Notes under the pieces: model-generated
What the model saw: only the letters and a program-made list of their open reading frames with translations
Database searches by the model: none
Told to the model about the DNA's origin: nothing
Assembly: GCF_014534655.1 (NCBI RefSeq)
Contig: NZ_JACVVD010000002.1
Coordinates: 248,001-312,000 of the forward strand
DNA from: Paenibacillus sedimenti
Lineage (GTDB): Bacteria; Bacillota; Bacilli; Paenibacillales; NBRC-103111
DNA: 64,000 bases
Direction of reading: 5' to 3'
Made by a program: the position numbers and the translations under genes
Part shown: positions 50,497-59,198 of the stretch, in pieces
Numbering within the stretch: the stretch's first letter is position 1
Layout of the letters: each line of letters begins with the position of its first letter

Positions 50497-51320
50497 CAGA
50501 ATCGACTAACATGCATAAAGGACGACTCCTGGCTATCGATACGTCCACATCGTCACTGACAGTAGCCGTATTGGATAACGGCAAACTAATCGGAGAGCTC
50601 ACGTCTAATGCCGAAAGGAATCATTCCATCGGGCTTCTTCCCCATATTCAAAAACTGCTTACGAACCTGAAGATCAGGCCCAAAGACTTAACTGCGGTCG
50701 CGGTAGGCCAAGGTCCGGGGTCTTACACAGGGGTACGCATTGGCGTATCTGTTGCTAAAACATTCGCCTGGTCGCTAGGTCTTGATCTGATTGGCGTATC
50801 AAGCTTGGAAGCTATGGCACTTGGCGGAAGCAACAAGGACGATGAGGCTGGAGAAAACAAGGGTGCAGTGAGATGGATCATCCCGCTCATGGATGCGAGG
50901 CGAAAACAGGCTTTCACGGCGGTTTATGAGAATCGTGGAGAAACATGGCGGGCCATTATGCCGGATGGCATTCGCGTGATGGAGCCCTGGACGGAGCAGC
51001 TTTTGGCTCTCGCGACGAATGCGGAACTTCGCCAAGAAGCAGCAGGGATAAGTAGGATCGAAGCACCGGAAGAGATTGTTTTTGTCGGTGAAACGGAGGG
51101 TTTTTCTGAACAGATCGATGGCTTCGCGCATCAATGGAACGGAACCGTCCGCACACTGCCACACCGAATTGAAGCTCAATATGTAGGCATGCTGGCTTAT
51201 CCGCGTTTGTCCAAGGGAGAGAAGGTGGAAGTCCATACCTTCGTTCCGAATTACACGCAGCTGCCGGAGGCGGAAGTGAATCTGCTTGCCAAAGAGAAAC
51301 AGCTCAAAGGGGAGAGATAA
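50493..51320 (+). CDS. tsaB: TsaB, subunit of the t6A threonylcarbamoyl transferase
   Basis: 275 residues, ASKHA-fold pseudo-enzyme paralogous to TsaD: LLAIDTSTSSLTVAVLDNG near the N terminus, HSIGLLPHIQKLL and VAVGQGPGSYTGVRIGVS. It dimerises with TsaD and TsaE. It lacks the full metal site of TsaD, as usual. ATG 50493 is coupled to tsaE through ATGA. A C-terminal EAQYVGMLAYPRLSKGE end is typical of TsaB. Second gene of the tsaE-tsaB-rimI-tsaD operon. Confidence 0.93.
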   Translation: MTESTNMHKGRLLAIDTSTSSLTVAVLDNGKLIGELTSNAERNHSIGLLPHIQKLLTNLKIRPKDLTAVAVGQGPGSYTGVRIGVSVAKTFAWSLGLDLIGVSSLEAMALGGSNKDDEAGENKGAVRWIIPLMDARRKQAFTAVYENRGETWRAIMPDGIRVMEPWTEQLLALATNAELRQEAAGISRIEAPEEIVFVGETEGFSEQIDGFAHQWNGTVRTLPHRIEAQYVGMLAYPRLSKGEKVEVHTFVPNYTQLPEAEVNLLAKEKQLKGER

Positions 51321-51322
51321 TC

Positions 51323-51835
51323 ATGGAGCAGCATCAGCCGCATATCATTCCGGAAACATCTTTGGTGTTCCGTTCCATGCGTTTGGAGGACATTCCCTTT
51401 ATTTGCGAGATCGAGCAGGAAGCTTTTACGACGCCTTGGACGGAAGGCGCTTTTCAGAATGAATTGACGAACAATCAATTTGCCCATTATATGATTATGG
51501 ATATAGAGGGCGAGGTCGCCGGTTATGGCGGCATGTGGCTGATCATGGAGGAGGCGCACGTGACCAACATAGCGGTTCGAAATACCTATCGCGGCCGCAA
51601 GCTCGGAGAGCGTCTGCTTCGGGAGCTGATGCGGACTGCGACATTTCTCGGCGCCATTCGCATGACGCTGGAAGTGCGGGCCTCGAATTATGTCGCGCAA
51701 AATTTGTACGAAAAGCTGGGCTTCCGCTCGGTTGGCGTCCGTAGGGGATACTATACCGATAACCGCGAGGATGCCATTATTATGTGGGCTGATTTGCCCA
51801 AGTCCAAGAGAAGAAGGGATAGTCTCGAAGACTGA
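51323..51835 (+). CDS. rimI: Ribosomal protein bS18 N-acetyltransferase (RimI)
   Basis: 170 residues, GNAT acetyltransferase: IPFICEIEQEAFTTPWT at the substrate edge, GYGGMWLIMEEAHVTNIAV (strand 4), RGRKLGERLLRELM with the acetyl-CoA pyrophosphate loop, RASNYVAQNLYEKLGF near the end. Substrate in related bacteria is the N-terminal alanine of S18. Starts 2 nt after tsaB and is followed 21 bp later by tsaD, the common Bacillales order. The sequence NNQFAHYMIMDIEGEVAGY is consistent with the family. Confidence 0.9.
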   Translation: MEQHQPHIIPETSLVFRSMRLEDIPFICEIEQEAFTTPWTEGAFQNELTNNQFAHYMIMDIEGEVAGYGGMWLIMEEAHVTNIAVRNTYRGRKLGERLLRELMRTATFLGAIRMTLEVRASNYVAQNLYEKLGFRSVGVRRGYYTDNREDAIIMWADLPKSKRRRDSLED

Positions 51836-51856
51836 GACCGTAGACAGGTGAAGAAG

Positions 51857-52885
51857 TTGACTTTGCATAAAGAAAAACCCATTTATATCATGGCGATTGA
51901 AACGAGCTGTGACGAGACCTCCGTATCCATTGTGGAAAATGGCAAGGTGATACGCTCGAACGTTGTGTCGAGCCAGATCGAGACGCACCAACGCTACGGC
52001 GGCGTCGTGCCGGAAGTCGCTTCCCGCAAACATGTGGAGTCGATCACATGGATGCTGCAGGAAGCGGTGGAAGAAGCGGGCGTAGCGCTGAGCGATCTCT
52101 CCGCCATCGCCGTGACGCAGGGACCCGGACTCGTCGGGTCTCTGCTTGTTGGCGTCGTCGCAGGCAAAGCGCTCGCCTGCGCCTTGGAACTGCCCCTAAT
52201 CGGCGTTCACCACATCGCCGGTCACATCTATGCGAACCAGCTTGTGCATGAGCTGGAGTATCCGTTGATCGCTCTGGTCGTGTCCGGCGGACACACGGAG
52301 CTGATCCATATGGAAGGGCCCGGCCAATTCCGCATTATTGGCCGGACGCGCGATGATGCCGCAGGCGAAGCCTACGACAAAGTCGCCAGAGCGATGGGTC
52401 TGCCGTACCCCGGCGGACCGCATGTCGATCGGCTTGCCCAGGAAGCCGATCATGAGATCACGATGCCGCGAGCCTGGCTCGAAGCGGACTCCTACGACTT
52501 CAGCTTCAGCGGATTGAAATCCGCGGTGCTGAACGTCGTCAACCAATCAAAGATGCGCGGCGAAGCCGTACAAACCGCGCAAATCGCCAAGGGCTTCCAA
52601 GAATCCGTCATCGACGTTCTTGTCGAGAAAGCGAGCCGCGCCGTGCGGGAGTTCGGCGCGAAACAGCTATTGTTGGCTGGCGGAGTAGCTGCCAACAAGG
52701 GGCTGCGCAGCCGGCTCGCGGAGCGCTGCGAGCAGCTGGGCGTGCCGCTGCTCGTGCCGCCGCTCAGCTTGTGCACGGATAACGCGGCGATGATTGCCTC
52801 CGCCGCGTTCCTCAAGTGGGACAAGCAGGAGTTCGACTCGCTGGATCTCAAAGCAGAGCCGCTGCTCAAGCTTGAAGAGTGGTAA
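51857..52885 (+). CDS. tsaD: TsaD, catalytic subunit of t6A synthesis
   Basis: 342 residues from the TTG at 51857 (GTG at 51848 is in frame but overlaps AGGTGA, which serves as ribosome site). AIETSCDETSVSIVENG near the start, metal-binding HxxxH in VHHIAGHIYANQL, SGGHTELIHM, GRTRDDAAGEAYDKVAR, and SFSGLKSAVLN. It transfers the threonylcarbamoyl group from the AMP adduct made by TsaC/YwlC to adenosine 37. Last gene of the operon; terminator at 52948. The middle and end of the gene are richer in GC than the surroundings. Confidence 0.95.
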   Translation: MTLHKEKPIYIMAIETSCDETSVSIVENGKVIRSNVVSSQIETHQRYGGVVPEVASRKHVESITWMLQEAVEEAGVALSDLSAIAVTQGPGLVGSLLVGVVAGKALACALELPLIGVHHIAGHIYANQLVHELEYPLIALVVSGGHTELIHMEGPGQFRIIGRTRDDAAGEAYDKVARAMGLPYPGGPHVDRLAQEADHEITMPRAWLEADSYDFSFSGLKSAVLNVVNQSKMRGEAVQTAQIAKGFQESVIDVLVEKASRAVREFGAKQLLLAGGVAANKGLRSRLAERCEQLGVPLLVPPLSLCTDNAAMIASAAFLKWDKQEFDSLDLKAEPLLKLEEW

Positions 52886-52947
52886 CAATGGAGCAGTTTT
52901 TGGAGTCGTTTTTTACAAAGTAGGACGAGCAGAAATAACGATATGTT

Positions 52948-52968
52948 GAGCCGGCAACGGCTCTTTTT
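52948..52968 (+). terminator. Terminator after tsaD
   Basis: GAGCCG-GCAA-CGGCTC followed by TTTTT, 62 bp after the stop codon. Confidence 0.85.
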
Positions 52969-53258
52969 ATATATGGTTTGAATTGGATCCCATACAACAA
53001 CGACCATTGTTCGTTAATAAAATACTCTGGAGACGTTAATATTTCGAGCTTACCCGCTAAATTATGCTTTATAGAACAATTTCCCATAAATTGCGAACAA
53101 GGTGCTTTAAGTAAAGACTTTTGTTCGTTCGGGCTCATTTTATGCATACTTTCGGAGATATAGCGTTGATTAGTTCCTTATCAACGACCTTCGTTCGTTT
53201 TCTGCTAAAGGCCTGTCCTGCCAAACAGCCATAAAAAATAAATTTTCAGATAACTGTA
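52969..53258. other. Non-coding stretch with short dispersed repeats
   Basis: AT-rich, no credible gene. An 18-nt element CAACGACCATTGTTCGTT (52998-53015) recurs with two changes at 53182-53199, and a partial copy ending in TTTTGTTCGTT lies at 53113-53129. Function unknown. Confidence 0.4.
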
Positions 53259-53287
53259 TTGACTTCGCAAAATCTGCATATTATAAT
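53259..53287 (+). promoter_or_regulatory. leuA: Sigma-A promoter of the leuA leader
   Basis: TTGACT (53259-53264), 17-nt spacer, perfect TATAAT (53282-53287). Transcription would begin near 53294, directly before the first T-box. Confidence 0.85.
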
Positions 53288-53295
53288 CACAATCA

Positions 53296-53577
53296 ATACT
53301 TTCAAACGCAACGAACGGGATTAGTAAGGTTGAACAGTTTCGCTCAGAGAGCTGCGCGGTTGGTGAGAGCGCAGACGAAACGACGCCTGAACTCGCCCGG
53401 GAGCGGTTAGACCGATAAGGATGCCAAGGATCCAGCAGCCAAGTAGGTCTTGACGGTTGACCCCCGTGATCGGGTACATGAGTGGTTCTGAGCAGTAATA
53501 ACGCTTGGATCAATTAGAGTGGTACCGCGGAAGGTGATAAGCCTGTCGTCTCTTATACAGAGATGGCAGGCTTTTTT
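53296..53577 (+). ncRNA. T-box riboswitch 1, leucine specifier
   Basis: Leader RNA that reads tRNA charging. Stem I region with AGAGAGCTGCGCGGTTGG and GAACTC at about 53389-53394, where CUC (53392-53394) is a leucine codon in the specifier position. The T-box bulge sequence AGAGTGGTACCGCGG is at 53516-53530. A terminator follows (GCCTGTCGTCTC / GAGATGGCAGGC, T6 tail, 53538-53577). Uncharged Leu-tRNA would favour the antiterminator and allow read-through. Confidence 0.9.
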
Positions 53578-53636
53578 GGTTGTCACAAACAAGATAAACA
53601 TACACGACAAGAACATAGACAAACGCAATGAACAAG

Positions 53637-53903
53637 AGTAGTAGGGGTTCACTTGACGGTACAGAAAGCTGCGGGAAGATGCGACGCAGTCCGTAAACGC
53701 CCCGAACTCGCTTGGAAGCGGTCGTCCTGACTAGCTCTACGGGCTGTTAGGGACGAACGGATGACCTCCGTGATCAGGTGGCATAGGGCGGCAATACCGT
53801 TCTGTGCTTGAGGTGGGCTCCACAAAAGCGGGGCCAACAAGAGTGGTACCGCGCCGTGGTGAAGACCCGTCGTCTCTTACAAGGAGACGACGGGTCTTTT
53901 TGT
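53637..53903 (+). ncRNA. T-box riboswitch 2, leucine specifier, in tandem
   Basis: A second complete T-box directly behind the first. Stem I begins near AGTAGGGGTTC; CGAACTCGC at 53704-53712 again places CUC (53707-53709) in the specifier. T-box sequence AGAGTGGTACCGCG lies at 53840-53853 and the terminator AGACCCGTCGTCTC / GAGACGACGGGTCT with T5 at 53863-53902. No separate promoter is evident, so both switches act in series on leuA. Confidence 0.9.
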
Positions 53904-54069
53904 GCATGCTGCGAGGTTGACCCAGTCGGAGTTAACGCTGTAAAACAGCATTAAAACCGGCCCCGCCCCCCAGTAGCCACACATTAACGCTGAAAAATAG
54001 CGTTAGCTTTTAAAAAAATACCAATCAAGCAGCCACCCAGGCTCGCCCCAATAAGAGGAGGATTTTCAC

Positions 54070-55635
54070 ATGGAAAACAACAATAACAGACGTATCCGCA
54101 TTTTTGACACGACGCTGAGAGACGGCGAACAGGCGCCGGGCGCATCCCTGTATCCCGAAGAGAAAATCCGCATCGCCAGACAGCTGGCGAAAATGGGCGT
54201 TGACACGATCGAACCGGGCTTTCCGATCTCCAGTCCCGGCGACTTTCAAGCGGTTCAGCAAATTTCGCGCGAGCTGCAGACCGTAGAAATTTGCGGCTTC
54301 GCCCGCGCCGTTAAGGCGGACATCGATGCAGCCGTAAAAGCGACGAATGATGCTGCACATCGCCGTATCCACATGTTCCTCTCATCCTCGGACATTCATC
54401 TGGACTTTCAGCTGCGCAAATCCCGCCAGCAGGTCGTCGAAATGGCCCGCTCCATGGTCGCGTATGCGAAGCAATTCGTAGACCGTATTGAGTTTTCGCC
54501 GATGGATGCAACACGTACAGGGGACGAATTCTTGTTCGAAGTGCTCGAAGCCGTCATCGCAGAGGGTGCGACGATTTTGAATATTCCAGATACCGTCGGC
54601 TATGCGCTTCCAGAGGAGTACGGCGCTATGTTCCGCAGAGTGCGCCAGAGCGTTAGAGGCGGAGACACGGTCGAGTACAGCGCACATTGCCATAACGACC
54701 TTGGGCTTGCGGTAGCGAACAGTCTGGCAGCCATTGCGGCAGGCGTTACTCATGTCGAAGTCACCGTGAACGGCGTCGGAGAACGTGCCGGCAACTGCTC
54801 GCTGGAGGAGCTGGTCATGGCGATCGAAACCCGCAAACAAACGATGGGCGTTGAGACGGGGATCATCATAAGCGAGGTGTTCAATACGTCCAAAATGGTC
54901 AGCCGCATCATGGGCTTCCCGATTGCCTACAACAAGCCGATCGTTGGCCGCAATGCGTTCCAGCACGAGGCTGGCATTCATCAAGACGGATTGTTGAAGA
55001 ACCGCAGCACCTATGAAATCATGGATCCGGAGAAGCTGGGCATTCCACGCTCGATGATCATCCTTGGCAAACATTCCGGGCGCCATGCACTTAAGCATCG
55101 AGTCGGACAGTTCGGCGTCGAACTGACAAGTGAAGAGCTGGAGACCTTGTATACACGCTTTAAAGAGAAAGCGGATGAGCAGAAAATCGTAACCGACGAC
55201 CAACTGATGGAGCTCGTTGGTTCTACGGTTGAAGGACAGATGGAAGCTTTCACGCTGAACCATGTGCAAGTCGTTAGCAGCAGCGATCGCAGTCGTGTCG
55301 CTTCCGTATCGGTTCGCAACAACCAGACGGGCGAGGAGAAAGTATATTCCGGAACCGGCGAAGGTCCGATCGAAGCGATCGTTCAGAGCCTTAGACAAGC
55401 GATGCCGATGGAAGTGGAGTTCTCCGATCTGGAGATGCATTCGTTATCCACAGGGGAGAAAGCGACTGGTGAAGCCGAAGTTACGATCTTGGTAGGAGGT
55501 CAGACGTACAAAAATACGGGGATCGATCAAGACGTTCTCATTGCTGTAGCGAAGGCTTTCGTATCAGCTTGTAATCAGGCAGTTCGTATGCAGGGCAACC
55601 CTGTACCTCAAATCAGTGCTTCCTCAGCTTCATAA
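54070..55635 (+). CDS. leuA: 2-isopropylmalate synthase
   Basis: 521 residues. First committed step of leucine synthesis: acetyl-CoA plus 2-ketoisovalerate to 2-isopropylmalate. Catalytic domain with RDGEQAPGASLYPEEK, the metal-binding HCHNDLGLAVANSLAA (His ligands) and NGVGERAGNCSLEELVMA; then a C-terminal LeuA regulatory domain (about 390-510) that binds leucine for feedback inhibition. ATG follows AAGAGGAGGATTTTCAC. Controlled upstream by two tandem Leu T-boxes, so both enzyme activity and expression respond to leucine supply. No other leu/ilv gene follows here; the remainder of the pathway lies elsewhere. Confidence 0.95.
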   Translation: MENNNNRRIRIFDTTLRDGEQAPGASLYPEEKIRIARQLAKMGVDTIEPGFPISSPGDFQAVQQISRELQTVEICGFARAVKADIDAAVKATNDAAHRRIHMFLSSSDIHLDFQLRKSRQQVVEMARSMVAYAKQFVDRIEFSPMDATRTGDEFLFEVLEAVIAEGATILNIPDTVGYALPEEYGAMFRRVRQSVRGGDTVEYSAHCHNDLGLAVANSLAAIAAGVTHVEVTVNGVGERAGNCSLEELVMAIETRKQTMGVETGIIISEVFNTSKMVSRIMGFPIAYNKPIVGRNAFQHEAGIHQDGLLKNRSTYEIMDPEKLGIPRSMIILGKHSGRHALKHRVGQFGVELTSEELETLYTRFKEKADEQKIVTDDQLMELVGSTVEGQMEAFTLNHVQVVSSSDRSRVASVSVRNNQTGEEKVYSGTGEGPIEAIVQSLRQAMPMEVEFSDLEMHSLSTGEKATGEAEVTILVGGQTYKNTGIDQDVLIAVAKAFVSACNQAVRMQGNPVPQISASSAS

Positions 55636-55682
55636 GCGAAATTGTAAGAAAACTTAGATATATACACAGCATGTGTGCAAAG

Positions 55683-55878
55683 TTATTCACAGAACCTGTG
55701 TATAATGTGTATAACCGTAGCAAAGTCAAGCGTATCAAGGGTTTCAAAATTCCCAGGAAAAGAATAACTTTTTCACAGATTTTTGTGGATAATGTGGATA
55801 AATATGTGGAAAAGGGAAAAAAGGCTGAAAGAGAGGCAGATTATGCCTCTCTTTTTATGTGGATAACGATGTGGATAA
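55683..55878. other. Cluster of DnaA-box-like sequences (9-mers)
   Basis: Perfect copies of the DnaA box, read as TGTGGATAA, at 55784-55792, 55793-55801, 55858-55866 and 55870-55878. One-mismatch copies: TTATTCACA (55683), TGTGTATAA (55697 and 55706), TGTGGAAAA (55805). A further near copy TTGTCCACA is at 56040. No dnaA or dnaN gene is in the window, so it is more like a B. subtilis DnaA-box cluster (regulatory/titration site) than oriC. An apparent 71-codon frame across it is not credible as a gene. Confidence 0.75.
55830..55856 (+). terminator. Terminator after leuA, embedded in the DnaA-box cluster
   Basis: Perfect 9-bp stem AGAGAGGCA / TGCCTCTCT, GATTA loop, T4 tail, about 195 bp after the leuA stop. 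Confidence 0.8.
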
Positions 55879-56160
55879 GTGAATAAGTGAGAAAATGATC
55901 TCCCGTAAATTTTCGGAAGAATCCTGCAGTGGGTAGGTTCCCATTCGATGAAAATGCTATAGGCAAAAACGTCGGGGGAATGGAGATGGGTTTACGAAAG
56001 CTCGTTATTTTTGTGGGTATCTTGATTTTTTGGCTAGAGTTGTCCACAAGTCTAACGGAAGCGTATGCGCATGCGGCATCTACCCGTACAAACAAACCAT
56101 ATTGTCCTTGCTAGCTTTTGATGTTATTCTCAGGGTAGTTATCAAAAGGAGGGGTTTCCT

Positions 56161-57129
56161 ATCGAGAGAGAACTTGCCTTAGAAATCGTCAGGGTCACTG
56201 AGCTTGCCGCATTGGGAGCGGCAAAATGGATGGGCAGAGGCGATAAGAATAGTGCAGACGGTGCTGCTACTTCGGCAATGAGAGCGATGTTCGACTCGGT
56301 ATCCATCAAAGGCACGGTGGTCATCGGAGAAGGCGAGATGGACGAGGCTCCCATGCTGTATATTGGGGAGCAAGTAGGTAATCAGGAAGGGCCGGAAGTT
56401 GACATTGCCGTCGATCCATTGGAAGGAACAGAGCTTGTAGCTAAGGGAATCAATAATGCACTCGCTGTTGTCGCAGTTGCTAGCAAAGGGAATTTGCTTC
56501 ATGCTCCGGATATTTATATGGAGAAACTGGCTTGCGGACCTCAATTAAAAGGACGTCTCCGATTATCTGAGCCGCTAGAGACGACATTGCTGAAAGCAGC
56601 GCAAATTTTAAATAAATCCATATCGGAGTTAACGGTTTCCATTTTGGCTCGGGAAAGGCATGCCGCTCATATGGAAACGCTGCGAAGCGTCGGGGTGCGC
56701 ATCAAACAGATCAGCGACGGCGACGTTGCCGGAGCGATGGCGCCGGCCTTCCCGGAGTCTGGGGTTGATCTCTACGTAGGCTCAGGAGGCGCGCCGGAGG
56801 GAGTGCTTGCAGCAGCGGCATTATCATGTCTCGGCGGTGAAATTCAGGGCCGATTGCTTCCGTCTTCTCCGGAAGAAGAGGAACGTTGCCGACAAATGGG
56901 GCTTAAAGATCCGTTAAAAATATTATCAATGGAAGAAATGGTCGGGGACGGCGACGTCATTTTTGCGGCAACCGGCATAACGCCAGGCGATTTTTTAGGC
57001 GGGGTGCTTTATTTGCCTGGACATCGCGCTGAGACATACTCGATCGTCATGCGGGCAAAAACCAAAACGATCCGGTATATCCGAACAAGTCATTTCTTGC
57101 CGAATAAACCATTTCTCGATACGATTTAA
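56161..57129 (+). CDS. glpX: Class II fructose-1,6-bisphosphatase (probable AUC start)
   Basis: 322 residues if it begins at ATC 56161. Dephosphorylates fructose-1,6-bisphosphate in gluconeogenesis. GlpX landmarks: VIGEGEMDEAPMLYIGEQVG, DIAVDPLEGTELVAKG (metal-binding Asp/Glu), VGSGGAPEGVLAAAALSCLGG. The first ATG/GTG/TTG in frame is TTG 56212, but that would delete the conserved N-terminal IERELALEIVRVTELAA. AAAGGAGGGG (56145-56154) lies 6 nt before the ATC, and normal GlpX proteins begin MERELALEIVRVTELA. Hence AUC initiation, as known for infC-like AUU cases, or a sequence error. Terminator follows. Confidence 0.88.
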   Translation: MERELALEIVRVTELAALGAAKWMGRGDKNSADGAATSAMRAMFDSVSIKGTVVIGEGEMDEAPMLYIGEQVGNQEGPEVDIAVDPLEGTELVAKGINNALAVVAVASKGNLLHAPDIYMEKLACGPQLKGRLRLSEPLETTLLKAAQILNKSISELTVSILARERHAAHMETLRSVGVRIKQISDGDVAGAMAPAFPESGVDLYVGSGGAPEGVLAAAALSCLGGEIQGRLLPSSPEEEERCRQMGLKDPLKILSMEEMVGDGDVIFAATGITPGDFLGGVLYLPGHRAETYSIVMRAKTKTIRYIRTSHFLPNKPFLDTI

Positions 57130-57147
57130 CTGAAGTGATGCAAATGC

Positions 57148-57190
57148 AAAAAACGCTTGGCCGAAGTTTACGGCCAAGCGTTTTTTGTTT
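57148..57190. terminator. Terminator after glpX, also below the ABC-F gene
   Basis: Perfect 16-bp stem AAAAAACGCTTGGCCG / CGGCCAAGCGTTTTTT with 7-nt loop; T-runs on both strands serve the converging genes. Confidence 0.9.
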
Positions 57191-57218
57191 TTCGAAGCGC
57201 AAGATTTAACGCATCTTC

Positions 57219-59198
57219 CTAAGCGAGCAGCGTTTCCCACTCCTCATAGCAAGCCGCGAGCTCGTTCTTCTTCTGTTCAACAGCAGCGCTCTTCTCCTGC
57301 ACAAGCATATAGTCATTGTACACATCTGGATCTGCCAGTTCTGCCTCCAGTGCGGACACCTCGTCTTCCAGCCGGGCGATATCCTGCTCCAACTGTTCGA
57401 TTTTTCGCTGTCGGTTGCGCTCTTCGCGCTTCGCCAGCTTATCCGCCTCATAGCTGCCTGTTCCGCTTGCGCTGCCAGTCCCGCCGGCTTGTTCGCTCTT
57501 CGCATGGACTCCCGCTGTACCTGCGCCAGAGCCGGCTTTTTTCTCCGCCTCTTTAGCGAGACGCTTCGTCTCCATCTCCGCAAGCTCGGCTTTTTTCTCC
57601 ACATAGTCGTCGTAATTGCCTAAATAGCTGGTGACGCCATTAGGACGAAGCTCCAGCATGCTTTCCGCCATTTTATTGAGGAAGTAGCGGTCATGCGAGA
57701 TGAACAACAGCGTGCCTTCATAATCCATCAGCGCGGATTCCAGCACTTCTTTACTGTACAGATCGAGATGGTTCGTCGGCTCATCGAGAATGAGTACGTT
57801 GGCTTTTTGCAGCATCAGCTTCGCCAAAGCAACACGGGCCTTCTCGCCGCCGCTAAGGGAGGCTACTTTTTTAAACACATCTTCGCCGCTGAATAAGAAA
57901 CTGCCGAGCACAGTACGAATGCGCGCTTCCTCCAGATGGGGATACGTGTTCCACACTTCTTCCAGAACGGTGTTCGATGGGGTGAGCCCTGTCTGTTCTT
58001 GATCGTAGTAGCCGATGGTTACGTTCGCTCCCCATTTGAAGCTGCCGGCGTCTTGCTGGTGCTGGCCAATCAAACTTTTGAGCAGCGTCGATTTGCCGAC
58101 ACCGTTCGGTCCGATGAGCGCGGCAGTTTCCGAACGCCGCAATTGGAAAGAGATATCTTCAAGCAGACGTTTCTTTCCATCGTAGGAGAGTGCTAAACCG
58201 TCGACCTGCAGCACTTCTTTCCCGGACGTCTGCTCAATTTCAAATGAAAACGAAGCCCGTTTCAAATCGCCCATCGGCTTGTCGAGCCGATCCATTTTCT
58301 CAAGCTGTTTGCGGCGGCTTTGCGCTCTCTTTGTTGTGGAGGCACGGACGATGTTGCGCTGAACGAAATCCTCCAGCTTCGCAATCTCCTCCTGCTGCTT
58401 TTCATACTGCTTCATTTCAATCTCATAATTTGCCTCTTTGATCTCGATGAAACGTGAATAGTTGCCGGTATAGCGCTTAGAGGCGTTGCGTTCAATTTCA
58501 TAAATGGAAGTTACCAGCGCGTCAAGGAAATAACGGTCATGGGACACAACCAGAATAGCGCCGGGATATCCGCGCAAATAACCTTCAAGCCACGTTAGCG
58601 TCGGAATGTCCAGATGGTTCGTCGGCTCATCGAGCATGAGCAAATCGGGTTCTTCCAGCAGCATTTTTGCCAGTGCCAGCCTTGTTTTTTGCCCCCCGCT
58701 CAACGTTTGAACCGGTGTTTCCGGCGGGAATTGGCCGAAGCCCATCCCATGGAGAATACCGCGAATTTTAGCCTCGATTTCGTAGCCGCCTTGCTCCTTG
58801 AACCATTCTGACTTCTGGGCGTAACGGTTCATCGTCGCTTCGTATTTTTTCTCATCCCCGGCGAGCTTCGGATCAGCCATTTGGGCTTCAAGCTCGCGAA
58901 GCTCTTTTTCCGTATCCAGCAGCGATGTGAACACGCCAAGCAGCTCATTCCAAATGGACTTGTCCGTATGCAAGCCGCTGTTTTGCCGCAAGTAGCCGAT
59001 TTTCGTTTCTTTCGCTTTGAAGATATCTCCGCTATCGTAGGACATCTCACCCGCGATAATTTGCAATAATGTCGATTTACCTGCACCGTTCACGCCAACC
59101 AAACCGATGCGTTCCCTGTTTTCAATTTGTAACGTTATATTCGAGAGAATGGAGCGGACTCCATAGCTTTTTGAAAGATTAGAAACTTGCAATAGCAT
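57219..59198 (-). CDS. ABC-F family ATPase
   Basis: 659 residues, two ABC domains without membrane region. Domain 1: [36 protein letters not shown]; domain 2: GPNGVGKST, LSGGEKARVALAKLM, VLILDEPTNHLD. Between them lies the long helical arm/linker with the P-site tRNA interaction motif (about 235-310), and a C-terminal Gly/Lys-rich segment plus coiled coil (about 555-655). It resembles YdiF/Uup-like translation factors acting on ribosomes; resistance roles are possible but no signature of a drug-resistance subgroup was seen. Standing alone, convergent with glpX. Confidence 0.9.
   Translation of the reverse strand: MLLQVSNLSKSYGVRSILSNITLQIENRERIGLVGVNGAGKSTLLQIIAGEMSYDSGDIFKAKETKIGYLRQNSGLHTDKSIWNELLGVFTSLLDTEKELRELEAQMADPKLAGDEKKYEATMNRYAQKSEWFKEQGGYEIEAKIRGILHGMGFGQFPPETPVQTLSGGQKTRLALAKMLLEEPDLLMLDEPTNHLDIPTLTWLEGYLRGYPGAILVVSHDRYFLDALVTSIYEIERNASKRYTGNYSRFIEIKEANYEIEMKQYEKQQEEIAKLEDFVQRNIVRASTTKRAQSRRKQLEKMDRLDKPMGDLKRASFSFEIEQTSGKEVLQVDGLALSYDGKKRLLEDISFQLRRSETAALIGPNGVGKSTLLKSLIGQHQQDAGSFKWGANVTIGYYDQEQTGLTPSNTVLEEVWNTYPHLEEARIRTVLGSFLFSGEDVFKKVASLSGGEKARVALAKLMLQKANVLILDEPTNHLDLYSKEVLESALMDYEGTLLFISHDRYFLNKMAESMLELRPNGVTSYLGNYDDYVEKKAELAEMETKRLAKEAEKKAGSGAGTAGVHAKSEQAGGTGSASGTGSYEADKLAKREERNRQRKIEQLEQDIARLEDEVSALEAELADPDVYNDYMLVQEKSAAVEQKKNELAACYEEWETLLA

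Noticed and set aside
55671-55886. 71-codon reading frame across the DnaA-box cluster
   Set aside because: No ribosome site, composition follows the repeated TGTGGATAA boxes and a terminator hairpin lies inside it; better explained as non-coding.
57185-57556. Long plus-strand reading frame opposite the ABC-F gene
   Set aside because: Shadow of a GC-rich coding region; no ribosome site and the minus-strand protein is well conserved.
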